DNA of 64,000 nucleotides, from contig NZ_BSUO01000001.1 in NCBI RefSeq assembly GCF_030161635.1, positions 1,097,199 through 1,161,198 of the forward strand, written 5' to 3'. Position 1 is the first letter of the stretch, and the number at the start of each line of letters is the position of its first letter. Made by a program: the position numbers and the translations under genes. This document shows, piece by piece, positions 1-8,765 of the stretch. The DNA is from Mobilicoccus caccae (GTDB lineage Bacteria > Actinomycetota > Actinomycetes > Actinomycetales > Dermatophilaceae). Below the pieces are notes generated by a model. It was not told the DNA's origin. It saw nothing but the letters and a program-made list of their open reading frames with translations, and ran no database searches.

Positions 1-1604
1 CACATCCGCATCGCCTCGCACGCCTCGATCGGCGCGCGCAGCATGCTCCTTCCGGGTTCCTCGGTCGGCAAGGGCGCCGTGGTGTCGGCCGGCTCCGCGG
101 TCCACGGTGAGGTGCCGGCGGGGCAGGTCTGGGCGGGCTCTCCCGCCTCCCCGACCTCGGCGCGCAAGGTCGCCGGTGAATGGCCGGAGCATCGACCCGC
201 GCGGGCCCGGTGGTGGGTCGGCCTGTACGCCGCATCGGGATTCGCGCTGGCGTTCCTCCCGATCATCGGGTTCCTGCCCGCCATCTGGCTGCTCCTGCAG
301 CCGGTGGGCCGGGTCGAGGTCCTCAGCCAGGCGCTGCTGCCGACCCTCGCATTGACCCCGCTCGCGACCGTCCTGGGCATGGTCGGCTTCGCGATCGTCG
401 TGCTCGTCGTGGTGCGGCTCTGCTCGATCGGCGTGATCGAGGGCCATCACGCGGTGCGCAGTCGCGTGGGGTGGCAGATCTGGGTCACCGAGCGCGTGCT
501 CGACCTCGCCCGCACCATCCTCTTCCCGATCTACGCGAGTCAGCTCACCCCCTGGTGGCTGCGCGCCCTGGGCGCCCGCGTCGGCCACGGCGTCGAGGCC
601 TCCACCGTGCTCCTGCTGCCCTGCATGACCAAGATCGGCGACGGCGCGTTCCTCGCCGACGACACGCTGGTCGCCTCCTACGACCTGCGGGGCGGGTGGA
701 TGCGCGTCGGCCGCGCCCGCGTGGGCAAGCGCGCCTTCCTCGGCAATTCGGGGATGACCGCCGCCGGCCGCAAGGTCCCCAAGGACGGACTCGTGGCCGT
801 GCTCTCCGCGGCGCCGCGTCGGTCCAAGGCCGGGAGTTCGTGGCTGGGCAGCCCGCCGGTCAAACTGCGTCGCGTGGCCACCGAGACCTTCGACGACGCG
901 CGCACGTTCTCACCCTCCCCCGGCTCCGGTTCTTCCGCGGTGTCATCGAGTGCTGCCGGGTCGTCCCCGTCATGGTCAACCTCGCGCTCGCCGTGCTGGT
1001 GGTCTTCACGCTGCTCGGCCTCGGCAAGATGTCGCTCCCGCTCGCGGTGCTGCTCAGCGGGTTCGTCCTCATCGGCGCCGGCGCCCTGGCCGCCACGATC
1101 ACGTCCCTGGCCAAGTGGGTCCTCATCGGCCGGATCACCGTGTCGGAGCATCCGCTGTGGAGCCGGTTCGTGTGGCTCAACGAGCTGTCCGACACCTTCG
1201 TCGAGATGCTCGCCGGGCCGTGGTTCGCCTGGTCCGCCACCGGATCCCCGGCCCTGTCGGTGTGGTTGCGCAGTCTCGGGGCGCGCATCGGGCATGGCGT
1301 GTGGTGCGAGTCGTACTGGCTGCCCGAGGCCGACCTGGTGCGTCTGGCCGACGGCGCCACCGTGGGTCGCGGGTGCGTGGTGCAGACGCACCTCTTCCAC
1401 GACCGGGTCATGAGCCTGGACGAGGTCACGCTCGGCGCGGGCGCCACGCTCGGGCCGAACAGCGTCGTCCTGCCCGCCGCCCACATCGACCGCGGGGCCT
1501 CCGTCGGCCCGGCGTCGCTCGTCCTGCGCGGGGAGAGCGTTCCCGAGGGGTCCCGTTGGGTCGGTAACCCCATCGCGCCGTGGGATGCTGAGCGTGATGC
1601 CTGA
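1..1604 (+). CDS. Pls/PosA-family nonribosomal peptide synthetase, C-terminal part (partial, one frameshift)
   Basis: The gene begins before the window. What is visible alternates soluble and membrane parts: the end of a hexapeptide-repeat (left-handed beta-helix) domain (about 1-170), hydrophobic helices (about 220-450), a second hexapeptide-type domain (about 550-900), more hydrophobic helices (about 970-1130) and a third domain ending at 1604. Three such domains separated by membrane pairs is the known C-terminal layout of epsilon-poly-lysine synthetase and its PosA relatives, which carry adenylation and carrier domains in front; those are not seen here. The frame changes near 910: ETFDDARTF is in one frame and TLPRLRFF in another, and one extra C in the TTC at 907-909 joins them. 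An M1 peptidase and a phosphopantetheinyl transferase follow directly, which suits a synthetase needing carrier activation. The product cannot be inferred. The family call is fairly sure although no catalytic domain is in view. Confidence 0.7.
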
Positions 1605-2952
1605 ACGCGACTACGTCAAGAAGCAGGGGAGCCCCCTCTACGACGTCACCCACTACGACCTCGACCTCGACTACACGGTTCGCACCAATCGCCTGGTGGC
1701 CACCGCCCGCATCGACGTGACGTTGATCGAGCCGGCCAAGGAGTTGGAGTTCGACCTCGTCGGGCTCGTCGTCGGCGACGTGCGCGTCGACGGCGTCTCC
1801 GTCAAGGGCGTCAAGCGCCGGGGCGACAAGCTCGTCGTCCCGCTGCGGGGCGAGGGCGGCGCGCGCCGTCGCCTCCAGGTCGTCATCGAGTACGGCGGCA
1901 CCCCGCAGCCGCGTCGTGGGCCGTGGGGCGAGGTGGGTTTCGAGGAGTTGACCGACGGGGCGCTCGTGGCCGCCCAGCCGGACGGCGCGCCGACGTGGTT
2001 CCCGTGCAACGACCGGCCTTCGGCGCGGGCGACCTACCGCATCTCGGTGACCACGGAGGCCGCCTACACCGTCGTCGGCAACGGCGAACTCATCTCGCGG
2101 ACCCGCTCGGCCAGTCGCGCCACCAGCGTCTTCGACAACGCCACCCCGACGGCCACCTACCTCGCGAACATCCAGATCGGGCGGTACTCCGAGACGACGC
2201 CGGCGGGCTCGCGAGGTGGGGTCCCGCAGTCGATCTACCTGCCGGATCGGCTGCGCCGCAAGGTGGCTCACGACTTCGGTCGCCAGCCCGAGATGATGCG
2301 GCTGTTCGTCGGGTTGTTCGGGCCGTACCCGTTCTCGCGGTACGACGTGGTCGTCACCGACGACGCCCTGGAGATCCCGCTGGAGGCGCAGGCGCTGTCG
2401 ATCTTCGGCAGCAACCACGCCGACGGCAAACGCACGAGCGAGCGGCTCGTCGCCCACGAACTCGCGCACCAGTGGTTCGGCAACGCGGTCGGTCTGGCCC
2501 GGTGGCGCGACATCTGGCTCAACGAGGGATTCGCCTGCTACGCGGAGTGGCTGTGGTGGGATCACATCGGTGAGTCGACCGCGCAGGAGTCCGCGGCCCG
2601 CGCCTACGACGTCCTGGCCGGTGAGCCCAAGGACATCCGCATCTCCGACCCCGGCCCCGACCTCATGTTCGACGACCGGGTCTACAAGCGCGGCGCCCTG
2701 GCGCTGCACGCGCTGCGGATCGCGATCGGCGACGAGGCCTTCTTCGACCTGGTGCGCGGGTGGGTGGCCGGGCACCTCGACACCGTGGTGACGACCGACG
2801 ACTTCCGCCGGCACCTGTCGGTGGTCGAGCCCGGACTCGACGGCGTGCTGAGCCCGTGGATCGACGAGCGGGCCCTGCCCAAGCTGCCCGGAGGCCGGCA
2901 CCCGGAGGCCGAGCACCGCGGGCTCGTGGCACGTCTCCTCCCGGGGCGATGA
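1597..2952 (+). CDS. M1 family zinc metallopeptidase (short form)
   Basis: An aminopeptidase of the M1 (gluzincin) family, about 451 residues, roughly half the length of classical PepN. The zinc site is complete: HELAHQWFG begins at residue 287 (His287, Glu288, His291) and the downstream NEGFA places the third ligand at Glu310. The N-terminal half has the beta-rich fold of M1 enzymes; no signal peptide or membrane segment is visible. I chose the ATG at 1597; an in-frame ATG at 1585 would add four residues. The start overlaps the stop of the upstream synthetase, so the two are probably translationally coupled. Co-location with a Pls/PosA synthetase suggests processing or turnover of its product or of a related peptide (inference). 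Family assignment is secure; the substrate is unknown. Confidence 0.9.
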   Translation: MPERDYVKKQGSPLYDVTHYDLDLDYTVRTNRLVATARIDVTLIEPAKELEFDLVGLVVGDVRVDGVSVKGVKRRGDKLVVPLRGEGGARRRLQVVIEYGGTPQPRRGPWGEVGFEELTDGALVAAQPDGAPTWFPCNDRPSARATYRISVTTEAAYTVVGNGELISRTRSASRATSVFDNATPTATYLANIQIGRYSETTPAGSRGGVPQSIYLPDRLRRKVAHDFGRQPEMMRLFVGLFGPYPFSRYDVVVTDDALEIPLEAQALSIFGSNHADGKRTSERLVAHELAHQWFGNAVGLARWRDIWLNEGFACYAEWLWWDHIGESTAQESAARAYDVLAGEPKDIRISDPGPDLMFDDRVYKRGALALHALRIAIGDEAFFDLVRGWVAGHLDTVVTTDDFRRHLSVVEPGLDGVLSPWIDERALPKLPGGRHPEAEHRGLVARLLPGR

Positions 2953-3003
2953 CCCGAGTCCTCTCGCCGGTCGCCGCCGCCGCGTAGGTGGGGCGAGTCG
3001 GCG

Positions 3004-3768
3004 TCAGAGGGGTGAGGGCGCCACGTCGGCGACCTCGTGCACGTGGACCCGCAGGCGGACGTGCCCGGCGGCCGCGACGGCCGCCTCGTACCGTCCGGGG
3101 ACCGGCACGTCGGCGAGGGTCACCTGGGGGCGGGCGATCTCGGGATCGGTCCAGTCGAGCAGCACCGGGGGGACGTCCGGGGCGGAGACGCGCAGGTTGA
3201 GGGCGTCGACGCGCAGGCCGTGGCCGGTCGCCTTGAGGACGGCCTCCTTGCGCGCCCACCAGGTCGCGCGTGCGGGCGAACGGTCGACGACGTCGAACTC
3301 GAGGAGTTCCCTGGCCTCGGCCTGGGTGAGGGCGACCGCCCCGAAGCCCGCGAAATCCGTCTTGTCCCAATGCTCGACGTCGACGCCGACCGGGCCGGCC
3401 TCGCGCAGTGCCAGGAGGATCCGGCTGCCGACGTAGGAGAGGTTGACCTGCGGGGTGTCGAGGGCGTTGACCGCGACGAGGTCCGCCGGGTCGACCCCCG
3501 GCGTGAGGAGTCGTGGTTTGCCGTGCGGTCCGCCGCAGAGGACGCAGCGCCGGTGGAAGCGTTGCTCCTGCTCGGGGATGCCGGTGTGCCGGGCGAGGAC
3601 GCGGCGGAGCAGGACGTGGGCGCTGATGTAGCGGTCCCTGTCGCGGTCCAGGTGCAACCGGCTGAGCGTGGTCCGTTCGACCTCGTCGAGGAGGGACTCC
3701 AGCCCGGGCTCGTAGGACGGGCGGGTCCAGTACACGTGCACATCGTCCGTGCCGTCCCCGTGGCTCAC
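3004..3768 (-). CDS. 4'-phosphopantetheinyl transferase (Sfp type)
   Basis: Transfers the phosphopantetheine arm of CoA to a serine of carrier-protein domains. The protein (254 residues, GTG start) has the two-lobed Sfp signature: GVDVE, supplying the magnesium-binding acids, and WARKEAVLKATGHGL, matching WxxKEAxxKxxG. Sfp-type enzymes are about 220-250 residues, so it is full length. A CxxC pair (RRCVLCGG) in the first half, seen in some actinobacterial homologues, may bind metal. It is convergent with the M1 peptidase, only 51 bases away, and close to the Pls/PosA synthetase, which makes that synthetase's carrier domain the most likely substrate (inference). An alternative is general activation of a fatty acid or polyketide carrier. 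Confidence 0.9.
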   Translation of the reverse strand: MSHGDGTDDVHVYWTRPSYEPGLESLLDEVERTTLSRLHLDRDRDRYISAHVLLRRVLARHTGIPEQEQRFHRRCVLCGGPHGKPRLLTPGVDPADLVAVNALDTPQVNLSYVGSRILLALREAGPVGVDVEHWDKTDFAGFGAVALTQAEARELLEFDVVDRSPARATWWARKEAVLKATGHGLRVDALNLRVSAPDVPPVLLDWTDPEIARPQVTLADVPVPGRYEAAVAAAGHVRLRVHVHEVADVAPSPL

Positions 3769-3835
3769 GTCCTCACCCTAGTCGCACCGTGTGCGCCGCG
3801 TGACGTGGGTCACTAGGTGGATGGTGTAGGACGAC

Positions 3836-3870
3836 GATGCGGCGCCGGACATCGCATCCGGCGCCGCATC
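3836..3870 (-). terminator. Hairpin terminator after phaZ
   Basis: A perfect 14-bp inverted repeat (3836-3849 with 3857-3870, 7-nt loop) lies 33 bases past the phaZ stop, between two genes on the minus strand. No long T run follows, as is usual for GC-rich actinobacterial terminators. Confidence 0.7.
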
Positions 3871-3903
3871 GCATTCGACTGAGGTCTCGGCCGTCGGCCG
3901 GTC

Positions 3904-5271
3904 TCAGCCCTCGTAGGGCTCGATGGTCATCGTGGGCCGCTGCGGGTCGCTGTAGGTGCGCCCGGCGGCCGCCGCCGTCTCGTGGATCTTGCCCATGATG
4001 CGCGGGGCGATCTGACCACGCCAGTGGCCACCGGCGAAGACGCCGTAGTGTCCGGCGCCCTCCTGCTCGTAGAAGCTGACGTCGCTGGAGCCGGTGAACT
4101 TCCTCATGAACTCCCGCGTCTGGCCGGGCGCGGAGATGTCGTCGTTGGCGCCCTCGATGCCGATGACGGGGCAGGTGATCGCCTCGGGACGGACCAGGCT
4201 GCCGTTGTACACCATGGTCCCGCGGGCCAGTTCCTTCTTGATGAACACGCGGTCGACGGTGTCGGCGTAGAACTCGGCGGTGAGGTCGGTGACGGCGAAG
4301 TACTCCCGGTAGAAGCGCTCGATGCGCTCGATCTCGGGGTTGGTGTCGTCGGCGACGTAGTGCCGGTACAGGTCGCGGTGGGAGGAGAAGTGGTTCTCCG
4401 GGTTCATCGCGATGAACGACATGAGTTGCACGTATCCGGGGTAGACCGGGCGTCCGTTGGGTGCCCGCGCGATGAACGCCTGCAGGTAGGACGGCAGATG
4501 CATGCGGTCGGCCAGATCGGTGACCTCGGTGGGTGCCGCGGCCGGGTCGAGCGGGCCGGCCATGAGGGTGAGGGTGGCGGGCTGCCCGTCCGGCGTCTCC
4601 TGCGCGAGGCGGGAGACCGCCATGACGGCCGGGGCCGTGGACTGGCAGATGGAGACGACGTTGGTCTCCGGGCCGAGGTACTCGATGAACTCCACCAGGT
4701 AGTCGGCGTAGGTGTCGAGGTCGAACTGGCCGGCCTCGGTCGGGACCGCACGGGCGTTGGCCCAGTCGGTGACGTAGACGTCGGCCTCGGGCAGCAGCCG
4801 CTCGACCGTGGGGCGCAGGAGCGTGGCGTAGTGGCCGGACTGCGGCGCGATGAGCAGGACGACCGGGTCGTTGCGGTCGGTGTCGCGCTCGAAGTGGATG
4901 AGCTTGCAGAAGGGCTTGTCGATCGTGACCGACTCGCTGACCGCGACGTCCTCGCCGTCGATCTTCGTCGTCGCGAATCCGAACTCCGGCTTGGCGTAGT
5001 CACGGCTCAGCTGACGCATGAGGACGGTGTTGGCCTCGAGGACCTTCTCGATGCGCTGGAAGACGTTCTTGAGGACGAAGGGCTCGCCGTACCACTTGGC
5101 GACCCCGCGGTAGGCGCGCATCGCGTCCTGCTGGAGTTCGGTGCCGAGCGCCGTCATCTTGACGGTGTGCGACCACAACAGGTGGGAGTGCTCGAGCCAG
5201 GGGTTGAACGACCCGTCATACGCGTTCTGCCTCTGCTGCGGCACCGGTCCTGGCTGACTCTTCTGCAACAT
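3904..5271 (-). CDS. phaZ: Intracellular polyhydroxyalkanoate depolymerase
   Basis: Hydrolyses stored polyhydroxyalkanoate granules in the cytoplasm to hydroxyacids. The protein (455 residues) starts with the YDGSFNPWLEHSHLLWSHT-type region of PhaZ proteins and carries an alpha/beta hydrolase fold whose nucleophile is a cysteine, in VVSICQSTAP (Cys near residue 209), in place of the usual lipase-box serine; this is known for intracellular PhaZ1-type enzymes. A candidate catalytic histidine is in EGAGHYGVF near the C-terminus, and an aspartate in GANDDISAP. I chose the ATG at 5271 because GGAGG sits about 8 bases upstream; the in-frame ATG at 5286 lacks this. No PHA synthase or phasin gene is in the window, so the polymer must be made elsewhere in the genome. 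Confidence 0.93.
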   Translation of the reverse strand: MLQKSQPGPVPQQRQNAYDGSFNPWLEHSHLLWSHTVKMTALGTELQQDAMRAYRGVAKWYGEPFVLKNVFQRIEKVLEANTVLMRQLSRDYAKPEFGFATTKIDGEDVAVSESVTIDKPFCKLIHFERDTDRNDPVVLLIAPQSGHYATLLRPTVERLLPEADVYVTDWANARAVPTEAGQFDLDTYADYLVEFIEYLGPETNVVSICQSTAPAVMAVSRLAQETPDGQPATLTLMAGPLDPAAAPTEVTDLADRMHLPSYLQAFIARAPNGRPVYPGYVQLMSFIAMNPENHFSSHRDLYRHYVADDTNPEIERIERFYREYFAVTDLTAEFYADTVDRVFIKKELARGTMVYNGSLVRPEAITCPVIGIEGANDDISAPGQTREFMRKFTGSSDVSFYEQEGAGHYGVFAGGHWRGQIAPRIMGKIHETAAAAGRTYSDPQRPTMTIEPYEG

Positions 5272-5829
5272 GCTGTGTTCCTCCATCTGCGATCGTCACG
5301 ACACCGCCGCGTTGGCTGCCTCGCCTCGATCGCATCCGCTCGGACGTGGGTCGCGATGCACTTGCCTCGACCACGACGATCCCGTCCTAGGACAAGTGTA
5401 CGCACGTCGCGACCGTGCAACCGCACCAAGAAATACTGCGCCGTCCACACCGCATCGGTCACATCGGGTGTGTGTGTTTCGTGCCACGTAGGGCTTGCCG
5501 GGTTCGTCTCCCGCTCAGGCCGACCGGCCGCTGCTTGTTCAGTGACCAGCAGGTATCCGAGGGGGATGTCCGGTCGGTACATGCACACAACCGGGTGGCA
5601 GTACAGGTCAAGAGGTGACCACGATGTGGACGCTTCTGTCCGCGTGGTGATTCCGGAGGCCGGACGGAGGCCTCCCGGCACCCTTGTATGGATCCCTGGG
5701 GGGCGCCCTGCTCGGTGCCTTCACTTCGTTCCAATCGCCTGTGACCGACGGCGCTCCCGGCCCGGCGGTCGGGTGGGGCCGCGGTCGGGTCCGGGCGGGG
5801 GACTCGGCCGGCGGTCGATCGCCGACGGC
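5272..5829. other. Intergenic region upstream of phaZ, no gene recognised
   Basis: About 560 bases with no convincing coding frame. The open frames here have poor actinobacterial codon pattern and no relatives I recognise. The part nearest 5271 must carry the phaZ promoter, but I see no clear -35/-10 pair. The distal part contains one copy (5714-5742) of a 29-base sequence repeated next to tRNA-Arg. Confidence 0.5.
5714..5742 (+). repeat. Imperfect direct repeat, copy A
   Basis: A 29-base stretch matching 6359-6387 at 25 of 29 positions in the same orientation; shared core TTCANTCGTTCCA. The pair brackets the small gene at 5830-6261. Confidence 0.5.
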
Positions 5830-6261
5830 CTACGGCAGGGTGAGCGAGCGCAGTGCCGCGGCGGCGGTGGTGTACTGCTGGGCCTGCGCCGTCGAGAGGC
5901 CGGCGTCGGGGCCTCTGCTGAGCACGGTTATCCGGTCGAGCAATGCGGCCAGTCGAGTTGTCGCCTCGCGGGTGACACGCGCCATCAGAGCCGCGGCCTC
6001 GCCTTGGGCATGCAGGTACGACATCTCCGACACCGACGTGTCGACGAGCCATGCGGCGATCTCGGGGCGGTCGAGAGGGTCGGCAGCCTCGACCCAGGCC
6101 CGTGCGAAGTCGAGCCAGGGCTGCGCGTCGTCGGACAGGGCGTGGTAGTCGAGGTGCTCGGCGACGAAGCGGGGTCGTAACCGGGCGGCGTGCACGGCCG
6201 CCTCCTGGACGTCCCCGTCGCTCACCAGCGCATTGATCGCAGCCACGGCGTCGCGTGCCAT
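5830..6261 (-). CDS. Hypothetical helical protein
   Basis: A 143-residue protein I do not recognise. It is almost wholly alpha-helical by composition (alanine-rich, many Glu/Arg), with no signal peptide, membrane segment or cysteine. Sequence such as EHLDYHALSDDAQPWLDFA suggests a small helical bundle. Codon use matches neighbouring genes, which is the main reason to accept it. The start is uncertain: ATG at 6261 is used here, and GTG at 6273 would add four residues. It stands alone between two intergenic stretches that each carry a copy of a 29-base repeat, and lies next to tRNA-Arg, so an acquired cassette is possible but unproven. Confidence 0.55.
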   Translation of the reverse strand: MARDAVAAINALVSDGDVQEAAVHAARLRPRFVAEHLDYHALSDDAQPWLDFARAWVEAADPLDRPEIAAWLVDTSVSEMSYLHAQGEAAALMARVTREATTRLAALLDRITVLSRGPDAGLSTAQAQQYTTAAAALRSLTLP

Positions 6262-6358
6262 CACTTCACCCACCCGTCGGAGATCTCACCCGTGTGCGTG
6301 GAGCCTACGGCTACGACTGTCCTGCCCTTGGTGGTGAGGGTTAGAGCCCGCCCCCGTC

Positions 6359-6387
6359 GGCGGCTTCACGTCGTTCCAGTCGCCTGT
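6359..6387 (+). repeat. Imperfect direct repeat, copy B
   Basis: Second copy of the 29-base sequence at 5714-5742 (25 of 29 identical), ending 24 bases from the 3' end of the tRNA-Arg gene. Confidence 0.5.
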
Positions 6388-6411
6388 TGCTTCTGCCGTC
6401 GGCGCCTTCGG

Positions 6412-6485
6412 CGCCCCCGGCAGGACTCGAACCTGCGACCTAGAGATTAGAAGGCTCTTGCTCTATCCAGCTGAGCTACGGGGGC
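6412..6485 (-). tRNA. tRNA-Arg (anticodon TCT)
   Basis: Folds as a complete cloverleaf: a 7-bp acceptor stem GCCCCCG/CGGGGGC, a D arm with GCTCAGCTGGATAGAGC, anticodon loop CTTCTAA giving TCT, and a T arm with GGTTCGAGTCC. The discriminator base is G and CCA is not encoded. It reads AGA codons, which are rare in this genome. Confidence 0.95.
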
Positions 6486-6519
6486 AACGCCGAGATTCTA
6501 GACGGCCGCCCCGTCGGGT

Positions 6520-6765
6520 TCAGTCCTGCAGGAAGCCGGCGCGACGCAGGAGCTGCTCCGCGTACGGGTCGCACGACCCCGAACGCAGGTAGCGGGCGCG
6601 CTCGGCGAACAGCCACGCCTGGGGATCGGTGCGGCGCAGGACGCCGATGACGGCCGCGCCCTGACGCGCGGCGGCGCCGACGACGAGGTCGCCCATCGCG
6701 ACCGGGGCAGCAGGAACCTCAGTCTCGAAGACACGGGTGTCGAGGAGGGTGGTGGACGTGCTCAT
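6520..6765 (-). CDS. Hypothetical small protein
   Basis: An 81-residue protein of unknown function. The ATG at 6765 is preceded by AAGGAG at a good distance, which fixes the start although the frame stays open upstream. The N-terminal half is hydrophobic-neutral (APVAMGDLVVGAAARQGAAVIGV) and the C-terminal half is basic and helical (RYLRSGSCDPYAEQLLRRAGFL). There is no signal peptide and one cysteine. It lies between tRNA-Arg and the divergent GTPase operon. Good ribosome site and codon pattern support expression; nothing supports a function. Confidence 0.6.
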   Translation of the reverse strand: MSTSTTLLDTRVFETEVPAAPVAMGDLVVGAAARQGAAVIGVLRRTDPQAWLFAERARYLRSGSCDPYAEQLLRRAGFLQD

Positions 6766-7014
6766 GGCAGGGCTCCTTCCGTGGGCCGGACGCCGTCCTG
6801 GCTGGGCCCCTACAGGGGTGGGGCCCTCCGGTATCGCACCCATCGGACGCCCGACCGTGATCGTGAGGCGTTTCTCGCCCTTCGGTCTCGAATGGGTCAC
6901 GGCGCGGTGACCGGGCTCCCAACCGACACCTCCGAGGCACGCCAGGGGCACGCCGGGAGGCGACCGGCCCGGCCACGCCGGTACCGTTGTCCAGCAGCGG
7001 CGAAAGGGTGAAGA

Positions 7015-8765
7015 GTGACCGACGAATCGGACGAGGGCACGTCCCTCGAGGAGCGCGGCCCCGTCGGCGGCGACGCGCGACTGCTGGAGTCCGTCAAGGC
7101 ACTGCGCGCGAACATCGCGGACACGCGTCTGCCGCTGGAGGCCGTCGACGCCGAGCAGGCCCGGCGCGACCGCACCGAACTGCTCGACCAGTTCGACGAC
7201 TACATCATCCCCAGGCTCGTCGACATCGACGCGCCCCTGCTCGCGGTCGTGGGCGGCTCCACCGGCGCAGGCAAGTCCACCCTGGTCAACACCCTCGCCC
7301 GCCGGGTCGTCAGCCGCAGCGGGGTCCTACGCCCCACCACCCGCGCCTGCGTCCTCGTCCACCACGCCGACGACGCACGCTGGTTCACCACCCCCGCGTC
7401 CTGCCCCACCTCACCCGACTCAGCGGCGAGGACGGCACCGGCAACGACGACCCCTCGGCCCTGCGCCTCGCCGTCGCCGACGGACTCCCGCCCGGGATCG
7501 CGCTCCTCGACGCCCCCGACATCGACTCCGTGGTCGCCGGCAACCGCGACCTCGCCCGCCAACTCCTCGGCGCCGCCGACCTGTGGCTCTTCGTCACGAC
7601 CGCCTCGCGCTACGCCGACGCGGTCCCGTGGGAGATGCTGCGCCGATCCGTCGAGCGCGGTACGTCGGTCGCCATCGTGCTCGACCGCGTCCCCGATGGC
7701 GCGAGCGAAGAGATCGCCGAACACCTCGGCGGGATGCTGGTCGACGAGGGCCTGACCAACTCACCGGTGTTCGCGCTCGCCGAGACGACGTTGGACGAGC
7801 AGGGACTCCTGCCGGAGCCCGATGTCGCGGACCTGCGGGGCTGGCTCTCCCGCCTGGGCGAGGACCAGCGTGCCCGAGGACTCGTCGTGCGCCGCACCCT
7901 GGACGGCGCGCTGGACTCCCTCTCCGCACGGGTCGATCGACTCGCCGAGGCGAGTTCGACACAGGTGCAGACGATCGAACAGATGCGCGCCGTCGTCGAC
8001 GTCGCCTACGCCGAGTCGATCGAGGGCGTCTCGACCGGCATGAGCGACGGCACACTCCTGCGGGGTGAGGTGCTCGCCCGCTGGCAGGAGTTCGTCGGGA
8101 CGGGCGAGTTCCTGCGCCAGATCGAGGTCGGTTTCGGCCGGCTGCGCGACCGCATCACCGCCGCCATCAAGGGACGTCCGGCGCCCGCCACCGAACTGGG
8201 TCAGGCCCTGCAGTCCGGCGTCGTCGACCTCATCATCGCCCACACCGAGGACGCGAACGCCACGGTGGCCAAGCGCTGGCGCACCATCGCCGGGGCCGAC
8301 GACGTCCTCGCGAAGAATCCCGAGATCGCTACTGTGCCTGATGGATTCGAGGACGACGTCCAACGCCTGGTGCGCGACTGGCAGCAGGATCTGCTCGACC
8401 TCGTCCGCAGTGAGGGCAAGGACCGCCGCACCACCGCCCGGGTGCTGTCGATGGGCGTCAACGCCGTCGGGGTCGTGCTCATGCTCGTCGTGTTCAGCCA
8501 CACCATGGGCACTCTCGGTGGAGCCGAGGTCGGCATCGCCGGCGGGTCGGCGGTCGTGGCACAGCGCCTGCTCGAGGCCATCTTCGGTGACCAGGCCGTG
8601 CGGACCCTCGCCGCCAAGGCCCGCGGAGACCTCCTGACCAAGGTCGCCGAACTCCATGAGGCACAGAAGGATCGGGTCTTCGCCGTCACCGACCGGATCG
8701 ACGTCGACCCCGCCGGACCGGGCCGTCTGCTCGACGCCGCGGCCGACGTGGCGGTGGCCCGATGA
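7015..8765 (+). CDS. Dynamin-like/YfjP-family membrane GTPase, first of a pair (one frameshift)
   Basis: A P-loop GTPase of about 583 residues. The Walker A motif GGSTGAGKST is at about residues 80-89, a Walker B-type segment is in IALLDAPDIDS, and a hydrophobic stretch near the C-terminus (about 8455-8565) suggests membrane insertion. The frame breaks at the C run 7391-7395: DDARWFTTP reads in one frame and RVLPHLTRLSG in another; one extra C restores the protein. Its start is GTG at 7015. The stop overlaps the ATG of the next gene by 4 bases (ATGA), so the two GTPases are translationally coupled. Similar tandem GTPases next to ssb occur in other actinobacteria; their role (membrane remodelling or signalling) is not established as far as I know. 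Confidence 0.8.

Noticed and set aside
5830..6485. A complete integrated element at tRNA-Arg
   Set aside because: No integrase or mobility gene is present and the repeats do not overlap the tRNA 3' end; only the repeat pair is reported.
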